A stretch of DNA of 64,000 bases, taken from G025836975 sp040391135. Lineage in GTDB: Bacteria > Pseudomonadota > Gammaproteobacteria > Burkholderiales > Burkholderiaceae_B. Location of the stretch: NCBI GenBank assembly GCA_040391135.1, contig JBEBYL010000012.1, positions 1 to 64,000 of the forward strand. The letters are read 5' to 3'. This document shows, in pieces, positions 17,111 to 26,315 of this stretch. Under the pieces are notes generated by a model. It was not told the origin of the DNA. It saw only the letters and a list, made by a program, of their open reading frames with translations, and searched no databases. Each line of letters opens with the position of its first letter. Position 1 is the first letter of the stretch. Made by a program: the position numbers and the translations under genes.

Positions 17111-18037
17111 TTATTTCGACAAGGGCAGTTTACTGCCGGCGATGGCGCGCTCCTGCATGACATCGCCGCGAAACTGGAACAGCTTTGCCGGCCTGCCGGC
17201 CGCGCCGCGAATTATGCGGCCGGTCTCCTCGACCAGCGCCTGCTGTTCGATGACGCGGCGGAAATTCTGCTTGTGCAGACGCCGCCCGGCCAAGGCTTCG
17301 AAGGTCAATTGCAACTGCAGCAGCGTGAACGTTGGCGGCATCAGTTCGAACACTACCGGGCGGTAGCGTATCTTGGCGCGCAGGCGCGCCATCGCCGTCG
17401 CCAGAATGCGGCGATGGTCGTGCTGCATGGGCTCACCGGGCAATGGGTTTACGGCGTCGGCGCCCAGGCGCCGGGCGGCCTCGGGCACCAGGCCCGCTTC
17501 AAACAGCAGCTCGTAGCGCTGCAGAACAAACTCTTCATTCCACGCGGCCGCGTCCCGCCCGAAAGTGTGATCCACGCGCTGGCGCCGCTGCCGCCTTGCC
17601 GCGAGGTCCGATCCCTGGGCGCACCAGGCGCGCAAGGCGGGCAGTATGCGCCGGCTTATTATTTCCGGACAGCCCTTGCGCCAATCCTCCCAGGGAAAGT
17701 AACGGTACCAGTCCTGCCATCCCACGGTATCGATATCCAGGTCTTCCGACTCGCGCGTCAGCCCCAGATAGCTGACCGAGATGATGCGCTGGCCCTGCCA
17801 GTTGGCCCGATCGCCGTCGGCGAAGGTATAAAGCTGTTCGACATAACCTATGGGATGATGCGTCTGGGCTTCCACCCAGGCCCTCAAGCCGGCCTGCAAC
17901 GAGCGGTGCGACGATTCGAACGGCCCGGCGGGCAGCGCGTGCGAACAATCGCGCGTCAGGACTCGGGGCTCTCCCCCGCTGACCGCGACCAGCACCGCCA
18001 CCAATTCGGCCGTGACGGCGTCATTGTTCTTCTTCAT
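17111..18037 (-). CDS. NrtR-like Nudix-fold transcriptional regulator of NAD metabolism
   Basis: This 308-residue protein has a Nudix-like N-terminal/central region and a C-terminal winged-helix segment with LTFEALAGRRLHKQNFRRVI and TGRIIRGAAGRPAKLFQF, as in NrtR regulators. The canonical Nudix catalytic motif GX5EX7REUXEEXGU is not evident: the matching region reads LLFEAGLVPEAARRLG. That fits an ADP-ribose sensor rather than an active hydrolase. The start overlaps the AI-2E permease gene by 17 bases, so the two are co-transcribed. Location directly before nadC supports control of NAD synthesis. Target and effector are inferred from the family. Confidence 0.75.
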   Translation of the reverse strand: MKKNNDAVTAELVAVLVAVSGGEPRVLTRDCSHALPAGPFESSHRSLQAGLRAWVEAQTHHPIGYVEQLYTFADGDRANWQGQRIISVSYLGLTRESEDLDIDTVGWQDWYRYFPWEDWRKGCPEIISRRILPALRAWCAQGSDLAARRQRRQRVDHTFGRDAAAWNEEFVLQRYELLFEAGLVPEAARRLGADAVNPLPGEPMQHDHRRILATAMARLRAKIRYRPVVFELMPPTFTLLQLQLTFEALAGRRLHKQNFRRVIEQQALVEETGRIIRGAAGRPAKLFQFRGDVMQERAIAGSKLPLSK

Positions 18038-19073
18038 GGATCCACTCGCGCCATATGGCCACCAGCAAGGCCATCAGGACGGGCCCGATGAACAGGCCCA
18101 CGATGCCCATGGTCTTGACGCCGCCGACCAGGCCGAAGAAGGTCGGCAGGAAAGGCAGCTTGACCGGCCCGCCCACCAGGCGCGGACGCAGGGTCTTGTC
18201 GACGATGAACAATTCCACTGTGCCCCACAGGAACAGGCCCAGGCCGGCCATGGGGTGCCCCGAGCCGACCAGATACAGCGACACCAGTGAAAAGGACAAG
18301 GGTGCGCCGCCGGGGACCAGGGCCATGAAACCGGTGATCACCCCCAGCAAGACCGGCGACGATACGCCCGCCACCCAATAGGCGATGCCCAGGACGACGC
18401 CTTCGCCGATCGCGATCAGGCCCATGCCCGTCACTGTGGAGTTGATCGTGGCCGGCACCACGCGGGAAAAGCGCTGCCAGCGATCCGGCAATATGCGCTC
18501 TCCCACGATATCCAGCTGGCCCAGAATACGGGCGCCGTCCTTGTAGATGAAAAACAGGGTGATCAGCATGAAGACGACCGTCAGCAACAGCTGAAAGATA
18601 TTGCCGGTGGCCGACAGCATCATGCGATAGATGTTGCCCAGGTGCTCGCCGCTGACCATCTCGACCACGGTTCCCAGCGCATGCGGTTCGCCCAGGTAAG
18701 TCGTCCAGTATTCGGCCAGCCGCCCGCCCACCACGGGCAGCGCGAATATCCATTCGGGCGTGGGCACGCCGTTGCGGTTGGCGGCCAGGGCCCAGGCGAT
18801 GAAAGTGCTGGCTTCCTGGATCGCATACGTCAGGGCCAGCGACAGCGGCACGATTAGTACGAGAATGACGATGAGCAGGGCCAGGGTGGCCGCCAGCGCA
18901 TTGCGTCCGCCGCAGCGGCGCAACAGGCGCTGGTAGGGCCGCCAGCTGGCCAGGCAGATGATCAGCGCCGCCAGCACCGGTACCAGGAAGCCGCTAAGGA
19001 AATAGAGCCCGGTCAGGACCAGCAGGACGAGCAGCCATCGGGCGATCAGGAAAGCAGGCAATACAGGGTGCAT
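18021..19073 (-). CDS. AI-2E family transporter (PerM-like membrane protein)
   Basis: This 350-residue polytopic inner-membrane protein has about eight hydrophobic segments and family motifs such as PVLAALIICLASWRPYQRL, VVFMLITLFFIYKDG, VVGGVKTMGIVGLFIGPV and a Pro/Gly-rich GVITGFMALVPGGAPL. Members export autoinducer-2 or act in ion homeostasis; the actual cargo is unknown. It overlaps the NrtR-like gene and appears to head that transcript. Confidence 0.88.
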   Translation of the reverse strand: MHPVLPAFLIARWLLVLLVLTGLYFLSGFLVPVLAALIICLASWRPYQRLLRRCGGRNALAATLALLIVILVLIVPLSLALTYAIQEASTFIAWALAANRNGVPTPEWIFALPVVGGRLAEYWTTYLGEPHALGTVVEMVSGEHLGNIYRMMLSATGNIFQLLLTVVFMLITLFFIYKDGARILGQLDIVGERILPDRWQRFSRVVPATINSTVTGMGLIAIGEGVVLGIAYWVAGVSSPVLLGVITGFMALVPGGAPLSFSLVSLYLVGSGHPMAGLGLFLWGTVELFIVDKTLRPRLVGGPVKLPFLPTFFGLVGGVKTMGIVGLFIGPVLMALLVAIWREWIHEEEQ

Positions 19074-19159
19074 AAGATGATGGGCTTTTCAAGCTTGGGG
19101 GGGAAAGCATCCGGAAGATACGCGAGGTTTTCACAATATCACGGAATGTTGTCCGAACT

Positions 19160-19630
19160 TCAATTCGTGTCGGGCTTGCCGTGCATGCACATCAAGGTTT
19201 GCTGCCCTATGGCGACCAGATCCCTGCCCTTGGGCGTAACGCCGAAGACCTCCAGCTGGCAGATCGTAAGCGTTCGGCCTGAGCGCAACACCTTGCCCAC
19301 CGCCAGCAGGTAATCGCCCCTGGCCGGCGCAACAAGATTGATCTTGAACTCCACCGTCAGCACGGAACTGCCTTCGGGAAACAGGGTGAATCCGGCGTAG
19401 CCGCCCGCCGTATCGGCCAGCGCGCTGCTGGCGCCCGCATGGAAGAAGCCGTGCTGCTGCGTCAGTTCGGCGCGGTAAGGCAGCTTCAGCCGGACTTCGC
19501 CCGGCTCGATGCTTTCGATGGAAGCGCCCAGATGGCGCATCAGGCCCTGGCGGTCGAAACTGTCGCTCACGCGCTTGCGCATTGCAACAAGGCTGTCCGG
19601 TTCTTGCGCCTGATCTTGGGGCATGTGCAT
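19160..19630 (-). CDS. PaaI-family hot-dog thioesterase
   Basis: This 156-residue hot-dog fold protein hydrolyses acyl-CoA thioesters. The active-site stretch TQQHGFFHAGASSALADTAGGYAGFTLF, containing HGxxHxG and the acidic D, is intact. It is followed by VEFKINLVAPARGDYLLAVG. ATG 19630 is chosen; ATG 19624 is two codons later and equally possible. It precedes the AI-2E gene on the same strand with an 86-base gap. The substrate is not predictable. Confidence 0.85.
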   Translation of the reverse strand: MHMPQDQAQEPDSLVAMRKRVSDSFDRQGLMRHLGASIESIEPGEVRLKLPYRAELTQQHGFFHAGASSALADTAGGYAGFTLFPEGSSVLTVEFKINLVAPARGDYLLAVGKVLRSGRTLTICQLEVFGVTPKGRDLVAIGQQTLMCMHGKPDTN

Positions 19631-19691
19631 CGCTCTAGGGGGTTCGAGTTGGCAATGAGGGTAGCAGAAATAGACTGCGGGAGAAACGCGG

Positions 19692-20606
19692 TTAAGCCCG
19701 CAGACGGCCGACCAGGGCAACCGCGGCCAGCGCCGCAAAGCCGGCAGCCATGCCGGTCAATGCGGCCGCTATGGAAGGTCCAAGCACTTTCCAGACGGCG
19801 GCGGGAAAACCGTCCGCCTGCGGCGACGCAAGGCCCATGAGTTCGCCGGCATAGTGCTCGGCGCCCGGTATCCCATGCAACAGGATTCCCCCGCCCACCA
19901 GAAACATGGCAGCCGTTCCGGCAATGGAAAGGGTTTTCATCAGATACGGCGCCATGGCAAGAATGCCCGCGCCCAGGGTGCGCAGCAAGACGGCGAAGGA
20001 GGCATCGCCTTTGCGCTGGGCAAGATACAGGCCGGCGTCGTCCAGCTTCACGATGCCCGCGACCAGCCCGTACACGCCTATCGTCATCGCCAGGGCGACC
20101 CCGGCCACGACGGCGGCCTGCACAGGAAAGACGGCGCTGGCCACGGTGCCAAGGGTGATTGCGATGATTTCGGCGGACAAGATGAAATCGGTGCGTATGG
20201 CGCCCTTGATCTTGGCTTGTTCCGGCGTCGGCCCGGCAGGCGTGTCATCCAGATGGGCGGACTCGCCGCCATGAAAAAGCGAATGAACGATTTTCTCGAC
20301 ACCTTCGTAGCACAGATAGATGCCGCCCAGCATCAGCAAAGGGGTAATGGCGACGGGAAGGAAAGCACTTATGGCCAGCGCCAGCGGAACCAGGATCAAC
20401 TTGTTGACGAAGGAGCCCTTGGCGACCGACCAAACCACCGGCAGCTCGCGTTCGGCGACCACACCCGTGACCTGCTGGGCATTGAGGGCGATATCGTCGC
20501 CCAGCACGCCCACGGTTTTCTTGCTGGCGGCCTTGGCCATCAACGCGACATCATCCAGGACGCTGCTTATGTCGTCCAATAATGCAAGCAAACTGGCTCC
20601 GGCCAT
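19692..20606 (-). CDS. DUF808 (YedI) family inner-membrane protein
   Basis: This 304-residue membrane protein begins MAGASLLALLDDISSVLDDVALMAKAASKKTVGVLGDD, the typical start of the YedI/DUF808 family, and has multiple hydrophobic segments. The motif GGIYLCYEGVEKIVHSLF is conserved. The biochemical role of the family is unknown. It lies between a secreted nucleosidase gene (25-base gap) and a thioesterase gene, all leftward. Co-transcription with the nucleosidase is possible. Confidence 0.85.
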   Translation of the reverse strand: MAGASLLALLDDISSVLDDVALMAKAASKKTVGVLGDDIALNAQQVTGVVAERELPVVWSVAKGSFVNKLILVPLALAISAFLPVAITPLLMLGGIYLCYEGVEKIVHSLFHGGESAHLDDTPAGPTPEQAKIKGAIRTDFILSAEIIAITLGTVASAVFPVQAAVVAGVALAMTIGVYGLVAGIVKLDDAGLYLAQRKGDASFAVLLRTLGAGILAMAPYLMKTLSIAGTAAMFLVGGGILLHGIPGAEHYAGELMGLASPQADGFPAAVWKVLGPSIAAALTGMAAGFAALAAVALVGRLRA

Positions 20607-20631
20607 CGTGCGTGTCCTATCGTGGATGCAT

Positions 20632-21552
20632 CTATTTCCAGGCGCCCAGGAAGGCCAGCAAGACCTTGGCCGAGTTATTGGCTGCGATATTCATGAAGGT
20701 ATGCATTTCATTGGCGCCCTCGCCGCCGCCGGCCAGATCGCTTAATGAGCGGAAGGCAATGAAAGGCACGCCGTTGCTATAGGCAACCATGGCGCAGGCG
20801 GCGCTTTCCATGTCTACAACGTTAGCATGAAAGGCCGTGAATACATGCTCGCGCAGGGCGGCATTGTCGAGGAATGCGGGTCCCGAAACGCCATTGCCGC
20901 CGACAACGAGGCGAGGCTGGCGGCTAAGGCATTTATTGGCGGCATCGCATCCGCTCAGGCCGACTTGGCGCAGGCCGCGGGCAATGCCCAGCATTTCCGC
21001 ATCGACATCGAACCAGAACTTCTTGTGTATTTGCGGTTGCGCGGCGGATTTCACTTTGACCGGACGGGTATGCAGCATGCCGAAATGCGGAAACCGGATA
21101 TCGTCCAGCTTATCCAGGTCGAATGCTCCGGGCGCCGTTTCGCGCGCCAGCAGCACTTCCAGATATTGCCCCCAGCGCTCCACCACGGTTACGTCGCCGA
21201 TATGCAAGGACGGATTCACGCCGCCGGCTATGCCGCTGAACACGATATGGCTGATGTCGAAGCGGTCCAGCGCCAGTTGGGTGTTCATGGCGGCATTGAC
21301 CATGCTGATGCCGCTCAGGAACAGCACGACGGGTTTGCCTTGCAGCGTTCCCGTCATGAACTCCACGCCATTGGCGGAAAATTTACGGGCTTGCTCCAGC
21401 TTGTCCCGCAACAGGACCAGTTCGGGTTCGAAGGCCGATATGACCGCAATGCGGGGGATATCGTCAAAGCGCCCGGCGGCATGCGCCTGCGGCGCCCATA
21501 AAAAAGCGGCGAGAAAAACGGCGGACAGGAAACGTTGGCACAAGGAGTTCAT
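20632..21552 (-). CDS. Secreted MTA/SAH nucleosidase-like protein (phosphorylase superfamily)
   Basis: This roughly 306-residue protein has an N-terminal signal peptide (hydrophobic run ending APQAHA), then a purine-nucleoside phosphorylase fold. Core motifs match MTAN/Pfs: AVISAFEPELVLL (substrate Glu), FSGIAGGVNPSLHIGDVTVV, VVDMESAACAMVAY and FRSLSDLAGG with the catalytic Asp. The export signal is unusual because classical MTAN is cytoplasmic. The start is ATG 21552; a TTG at 21570 would lengthen it by six residues. An inserted segment around CDAANKCLSRQPR has two cysteines that could form a disulfide in the periplasm. Confidence 0.82.
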   Translation of the reverse strand: MNSLCQRFLSAVFLAAFLWAPQAHAAGRFDDIPRIAVISAFEPELVLLRDKLEQARKFSANGVEFMTGTLQGKPVVLFLSGISMVNAAMNTQLALDRFDISHIVFSGIAGGVNPSLHIGDVTVVERWGQYLEVLLARETAPGAFDLDKLDDIRFPHFGMLHTRPVKVKSAAQPQIHKKFWFDVDAEMLGIARGLRQVGLSGCDAANKCLSRQPRLVVGGNGVSGPAFLDNAALREHVFTAFHANVVDMESAACAMVAYSNGVPFIAFRSLSDLAGGGEGANEMHTFMNIAANNSAKVLLAFLGAWK

Positions 21553-21605
21553 GAAACGGGACCATGGCAAGTAAACACGGAACCCGGATCATGACATATC
21601 CAGGA

Positions 21606-23087
21606 TCAGGATGCCTGGGATGCAACCGCCTGTTTTCCCAGACCGTCCCATCCGCCGCCTATCGCCCGGATAAGATCCACGGCGGCATGAGCGCGCTGGC
21701 CGTCGAGCTGGACGGCAACCCGCCTTTGCTGAAGCACCATGCGATCGGCGTCGATGACATCCAGATAGCTGACCGACCCTTCGCGATACTGTATCTGCGA
21801 AAGCTCCGCCGCCCTGGCCGCCGACATGACGGCGGCATCCTGGACCTGCGACTGCTCGCCCAATATACGCAGGCTGGACAGGCCATCCTCCACCTCGCGG
21901 AATGCGCTCAACACCGTCTGGCGGTACTTGGCGACATCCTCTTCATAATGGGCGCGGGCGCGATCCAATCCGGCCTGGCGCTGCCCTCCGTCGAAAATGG
22001 GCAGTGACAGCATGGTCCCGACCAGAGGCCCCAGCAGGAAGCTGCGGCTGGACCACTGGAACAGATCGCCCAGTTGCGAGGACTCGTAGCCGAATGCGCC
22101 CGTGATATTCAGGCGCGGGAAAAATGCCGCCTGCGCCGCGCCGATGCGCGCATTGGCGGCCGCCATGGCGCGCTCGGCGGCCGCGATATCGGGACGGCGC
22201 TCCAGCAAGGACGACGGCAAGCCGGCGGGTATGCCTACCGCCACGCGCTGCAGCGGGCGAGGCGCTATCGAGAACTCCGCGGGCGTCTTGCCCATCAGAA
22301 TCGCCAGCGCGTGCTCCGCCACGGCACGCAGCCGCGCAATGCCCAGCGACTCCGATTGGGCGGAAGCCAGCTCGGACTTGGCCCGCGCCACATCGAGCTC
22401 GCTGATGTCGCCCTCCGCATAGCGCCGCTGGACGAGATCCAGGGTTTTGCCGCGCAATTGCACGGTGCTGCGGTACAGCTCCTGCTCGGCATCGAGCCGC
22501 CGGATCAGAAAATAGCCCTGGGCGACATCGGCCTGCAATGCCAGTTGCACGGAATGGAACAAGGCCGCGCTTTGCTGGGCATCCGCCGTGGCGGCATCGA
22601 CGTCGGAAGCGATACGCCCGAATAAATCGACCTCATACGACAGGCCCGCTTGCGCGCGCCACAAGGTCGCGGGACTGTTCGGCGCATCGGCCGACAGCCC
22701 CTGTGCGGAATTCGACGCCCGTTGCCGGGTCGGGCCAAAGCCGGCATCCAGCCGCGGAAAGAACTCCGATCGCGCGCCGCTCTGTAAAGCGCGCGCCTGC
22801 GTGACCCGCGCGGCAGCGGCTTTCAAGTCCTGGTTGGCCACCAGGGCCTGCTCTTGCAAGGCATCGAGTTCCGCATCGTTGAACACGGCCCACCATTTTC
22901 CTCGGGCAATATCGTCGGAGGGTTGGGCCTCCTTCCAGCGCTGGGCGGCCTCGGGCGACAGGGTCGCCTCTTTGAAGGCCTTGGGCACATCGGCCGCCGG
23001 GCGCTGATACTGCGGCCCCACGGCGCAGCCGGCCAGCAGCAGGACCAGCGCGCCCATTGAAAGAGTAAAACGTAAAGAGTTGACCAT
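21606..23087 (-). CDS. RND efflux outer-membrane lipoprotein (OprM/OprN/NodT family)
   Basis: This 493-residue outer-membrane channel completes a tripartite drug pump. Lipobox LLAGC follows a short signal sequence, so it should be lipidated. The two OEP repeats are visible (QDLKAAAARVTQAR with PRLDAGFG, and PDIAAAERAMAAANARIGAAQAAFFPRL). ATG 23087 is preferred because AAGGA lies 8 bases upstream; ATG 23093 is two codons earlier. It begins 12-18 bases after the RND gene stop and ends the operon. Confidence 0.93.
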   Translation of the reverse strand: MVNSLRFTLSMGALVLLLAGCAVGPQYQRPAADVPKAFKEATLSPEAAQRWKEAQPSDDIARGKWWAVFNDAELDALQEQALVANQDLKAAAARVTQARALQSGARSEFFPRLDAGFGPTRQRASNSAQGLSADAPNSPATLWRAQAGLSYEVDLFGRIASDVDAATADAQQSAALFHSVQLALQADVAQGYFLIRRLDAEQELYRSTVQLRGKTLDLVQRRYAEGDISELDVARAKSELASAQSESLGIARLRAVAEHALAILMGKTPAEFSIAPRPLQRVAVGIPAGLPSSLLERRPDIAAAERAMAAANARIGAAQAAFFPRLNITGAFGYESSQLGDLFQWSSRSFLLGPLVGTMLSLPIFDGGQRQAGLDRARAHYEEDVAKYRQTVLSAFREVEDGLSSLRILGEQSQVQDAAVMSAARAAELSQIQYREGSVSYLDVIDADRMVLQQRRVAVQLDGQRAHAAVDLIRAIGGGWDGLGKQAVASQAS

Positions 23088-23105
23088 AACCATAATCCTT
23101 AGAAC

Positions 23106-26100
23106 TTATTGTCCGGCGTGCGCGGCCAGCGCCGGCGCTTCATGCGTCGTTGCGGAGCGCAAGGGACGTCCGCCGATCGAGCGCAGCAATACATAGAAGA
23201 CCGGTGTCAGGAACAGGCCGAACAAGGTGACGCCCAGCATGCCGAAGAACACGGCGACCCCCATGGCGTGCCGCATTTCGGAGCCGGCTCCTGTCGACGT
23301 CACCAGCGGAACGACACCCATGATGAAGGCGATGGAGGTCATCAGGATGGGCCGCAAGCGCAGGCGGCTGGCCTCGATGGCCGCCTTGAGGGGCGCGGCG
23401 CCCTGCAGCTCGAGCTCGCGGGCGAATTCCACGATCAGGATGGCGTTCTTGCAAGCCAGGCCCACCAGAACCATCAGGCCTATCTGTGTGAAGATGTTGT
23501 TGTCGCCGCCCGTCAGCCAGACGCCGGCCAGGGCGGCCAGTATGCTCATGGGCACGATAAGAATCACCGCCAGCGGCAGGGTCAGGCTTTCGTACAGGGC
23601 GGCCAGCACCAGGAACACCAGCAGGACGCTGATGGGAAACACCCAGATTCCGGCATTGCCCGCCAATATCTGTTGATAAGTCAGGTCGGTCCATTCGAAC
23701 TTGACCCCGCGCGGCAGTGTCTCGGCCGCGATGCGTTCGGCGGCGGCCTGGGCCTGGTCCGACGAATAACCCGGCGCCGGCCCGCTATTGATGTCTGCGG
23801 CCGTATAGCCGTTGTAGCGAACCACCATCTCGGGTCCGTAGGTGGGCGTCACCTTTACCAGTGAGGACAAGGGCACCATATCGCCCGAGCGGGTGCGCGT
23901 CTTCAATTGCAGGATATCCTCGGGCTGCGAACGGAACGGGGCATCGGCCTGCGCCCTGACCTGATACACCCGCCCGAAGCGGTTGAAGTCATTGACGTAC
24001 AGCGAACCCAGATAGATCTGCATGGTGTCGAATACGTCGGTGACCGGCACACCCAGCTGCTTGGCCTTGACCCGATCCAGGTCCACGTCCAATTGGGGAA
24101 CATTGATCTGGAAGCTGGAGAACGCGGGCCCCAGCTCAGGCGCCTTGCGCGCCGCCGCCATGAAAGCCTGCGCGGCGGCGTCCAGTTGCGCATAGCCGAC
24201 CGCGCCGCGGTCCTCGATTTGCAGCTTGAAGCCTCCCACCGTGCCCAGGCCCATGACCGGCGGCGGAGGGAACACGGCAATGAAAGCATCCTTGATCGCG
24301 GCGTACTGCTGATTGAGCGCACCCGCTATGCCGTTGGCCGACAACGCATCGCCCTTGCGCTCCTTGAACGGATCCAGCGTGACGAACACGATGCCGGCGC
24401 TGGAACTGTTGGTGAAGCCATTGATGGACAAACCCGGAAAGGCGATGGCGCTTTCCACCCCCGGCTGCTTCAGGGCGATATCGGTCATGCGGCGTATCAC
24501 CTCTTCAGTGCGGTCCAGCGAGGCGCCGTTCGGAAGCTGCGTGAAGCTGATCAGGTATTGCTTGTCCTGCGCCGGCACGAAGCCGCCGGGCACGACGTAG
24601 GAAACGGCCACGGTCAGCGCCAGCAGGACGGCATAGACGCCCATGGACGATGCCTTGCGGCCGATAACGCCCGACACCCCTTTCGCATACCGTTCGGAGG
24701 AGCGGTTGAAAAACCGGTTGAATCGCTGGAAGAATCCTCCCAGGAAGCGATTCATGACGCGCGTCAGCCAATCGGGCTTTTCGTGATGCCCCTTAAGCAG
24801 CAAGGCGGCCAGCGCCGGAGACAGCGTCAGGGAATTGAAGGCCGAAATGACGGTGGATATCGCTATCGTCATGGCGAACTGCTTGAAGAACTGCCCGCTC
24901 AATCCGGTCATGAAGGCCAGGGGAACGAATACCGCCACCAGCGTCAGCGCAATGGCGACGATAGGCCCGCTGACCTCGCGCATGGCGCGATAGGTCGCAT
25001 CGCGCGGCGTCAGTCCCTCCGCGATATTGCGTTCGACGTTTTCCACCACCACGATGGCATCGTCCACCACAATCCCTATGGCGAGCACCAGCCCGAACAG
25101 GGACAAGGCATTGATCGTATAGCCGAAAGCCAGCATCAGGGCAAAAGTGCCGACAATGGATACCGGCACCGCCAGCAAGGGAATGATGGATGCGCGCCAG
25201 GTCTGCAGGAACAGGATGACCACCAGCACCACCAAGGCAATCGCTTCCAGCAAGGTCACGATCACGGCATTGATGCTGGATCGCACGAACTGGGTCGGAT
25301 CGTAGGCAATGCGGCTTTCGACCGAAGCGGGAAAATCGGCCGAAAGCTCTTTCATGACGGCGCGGACCTGATCGGATACCGCCAGGGCGTTGGCCCCCGG
25401 CGATTGCATGATCCCCATGCCGATGGCCGGCTTGTTGTCCAGCAGGGAACGCAGGCCGTACTCAGACGCGTCCAGTTCGATGCGCGCCACATCGCCCAGG
25501 CGCGTCACCCCGCCGTCGGCGGAAGTCTTCAGCACGATGGCGGCGAACTCCTCTTCGGTGCTCAAGCGGCCTTGGGCATTGACCGACAGCTGCATGGCGA
25601 CATCGGGCGAGGTGGGCGAAGCGCCGATGACACCGGCCGCGACCTGCACGTTCTGTTCGCGTATGGCCGCCACGACGTCGTTCGCCGTCAAGCCGCGCTC
25701 TGCGATTTTCTGCGGATTCAGCCAAACCCGCATGGCATAGTTGCCCGAACCCCAGATCTGGACCTCGCCCACGCCGGGAATCCGCGCCAACCTGTCCTTG
25801 ATGTTCAGGACGGCGTAGTTGCGCAGGTAGGTCATGTCATAGCGGTCGTCGGGAGACAGCAGATGCACCACCATGGTCAGGGTGGGCGATGTCTTTACCG
25901 TGGTCACTCCCAGCCTTTGCACGTCTTCCGGCAAGCGCGGCAAAGCTTGCGACACACGATTCTGAACCAGTTGCTGGGCCTTGTCCGGATCCATGCCCAA
26001 ATGGAAATTGACCGTTACCGCCAGATTGCCGTCGCTGTTCGCCTGCGATTGCATGTACAGCATGTTTTCCACGCCATTGATGGACTCTTCCAGCGGCGCC

Positions 26101-26291
26101 GCCACGGTTTCGGCGATGACCTTGGGATTGGCGCCCGGATACTGGGCGCGCACGACCACCGATGGCGGGACCACTTCCGGATACTCGGAAATGGGCAGCT
26201 GAAAGACGGCCAGTCCCCCGGCCAGCAGTATCAGCACCGACAAGACGCCCGCAAAGATCGGACGATCGATAAAGAATTTGGAAATGTTCAT
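23106..26291 (-). CDS. RND multidrug efflux transporter, MexF/BpeF-like
   Basis: This 1061-residue proton-driven inner-membrane pump has the standard RND length with 12 membrane segments and two large periplasmic loops. The N-terminus resembles MexF (FFIDRPIFAGVLSVLI, QLPISEYPEVVPPSVVVRA). Proton-relay aspartates are in GIVVDDAIVVVENVER. It lies between the membrane fusion and outer-membrane genes in the order MFP-RND-OMF. Substrates of such pumps include chloramphenicol, trimethoprim and fluoroquinolones, but specificity here is not readable. Confidence 0.95.
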   Translation of the reverse strand: MNISKFFIDRPIFAGVLSVLILLAGGLAVFQLPISEYPEVVPPSVVVRAQYPGANPKVIAETVAAPLEESINGVENMLYMQSQANSDGNLAVTVNFHLGMDPDKAQQLVQNRVSQALPRLPEDVQRLGVTTVKTSPTLTMVVHLLSPDDRYDMTYLRNYAVLNIKDRLARIPGVGEVQIWGSGNYAMRVWLNPQKIAERGLTANDVVAAIREQNVQVAAGVIGASPTSPDVAMQLSVNAQGRLSTEEEFAAIVLKTSADGGVTRLGDVARIELDASEYGLRSLLDNKPAIGMGIMQSPGANALAVSDQVRAVMKELSADFPASVESRIAYDPTQFVRSSINAVIVTLLEAIALVVLVVILFLQTWRASIIPLLAVPVSIVGTFALMLAFGYTINALSLFGLVLAIGIVVDDAIVVVENVERNIAEGLTPRDATYRAMREVSGPIVAIALTLVAVFVPLAFMTGLSGQFFKQFAMTIAISTVISAFNSLTLSPALAALLLKGHHEKPDWLTRVMNRFLGGFFQRFNRFFNRSSERYAKGVSGVIGRKASSMGVYAVLLALTVAVSYVVPGGFVPAQDKQYLISFTQLPNGASLDRTEEVIRRMTDIALKQPGVESAIAFPGLSINGFTNSSSAGIVFVTLDPFKERKGDALSANGIAGALNQQYAAIKDAFIAVFPPPPVMGLGTVGGFKLQIEDRGAVGYAQLDAAAQAFMAAARKAPELGPAFSSFQINVPQLDVDLDRVKAKQLGVPVTDVFDTMQIYLGSLYVNDFNRFGRVYQVRAQADAPFRSQPEDILQLKTRTRSGDMVPLSSLVKVTPTYGPEMVVRYNGYTAADINSGPAPGYSSDQAQAAAERIAAETLPRGVKFEWTDLTYQQILAGNAGIWVFPISVLLVFLVLAALYESLTLPLAVILIVPMSILAALAGVWLTGGDNNIFTQIGLMVLVGLACKNAILIVEFARELELQGAAPLKAAIEASRLRLRPILMTSIAFIMGVVPLVTSTGAGSEMRHAMGVAVFFGMLGVTLFGLFLTPVFYVLLRSIGGRPLRSATTHEAPALAAHAGQ

Positions 26292-26315
26292 GAATATCCA
26301 GCGTTGTTCTTGGAA

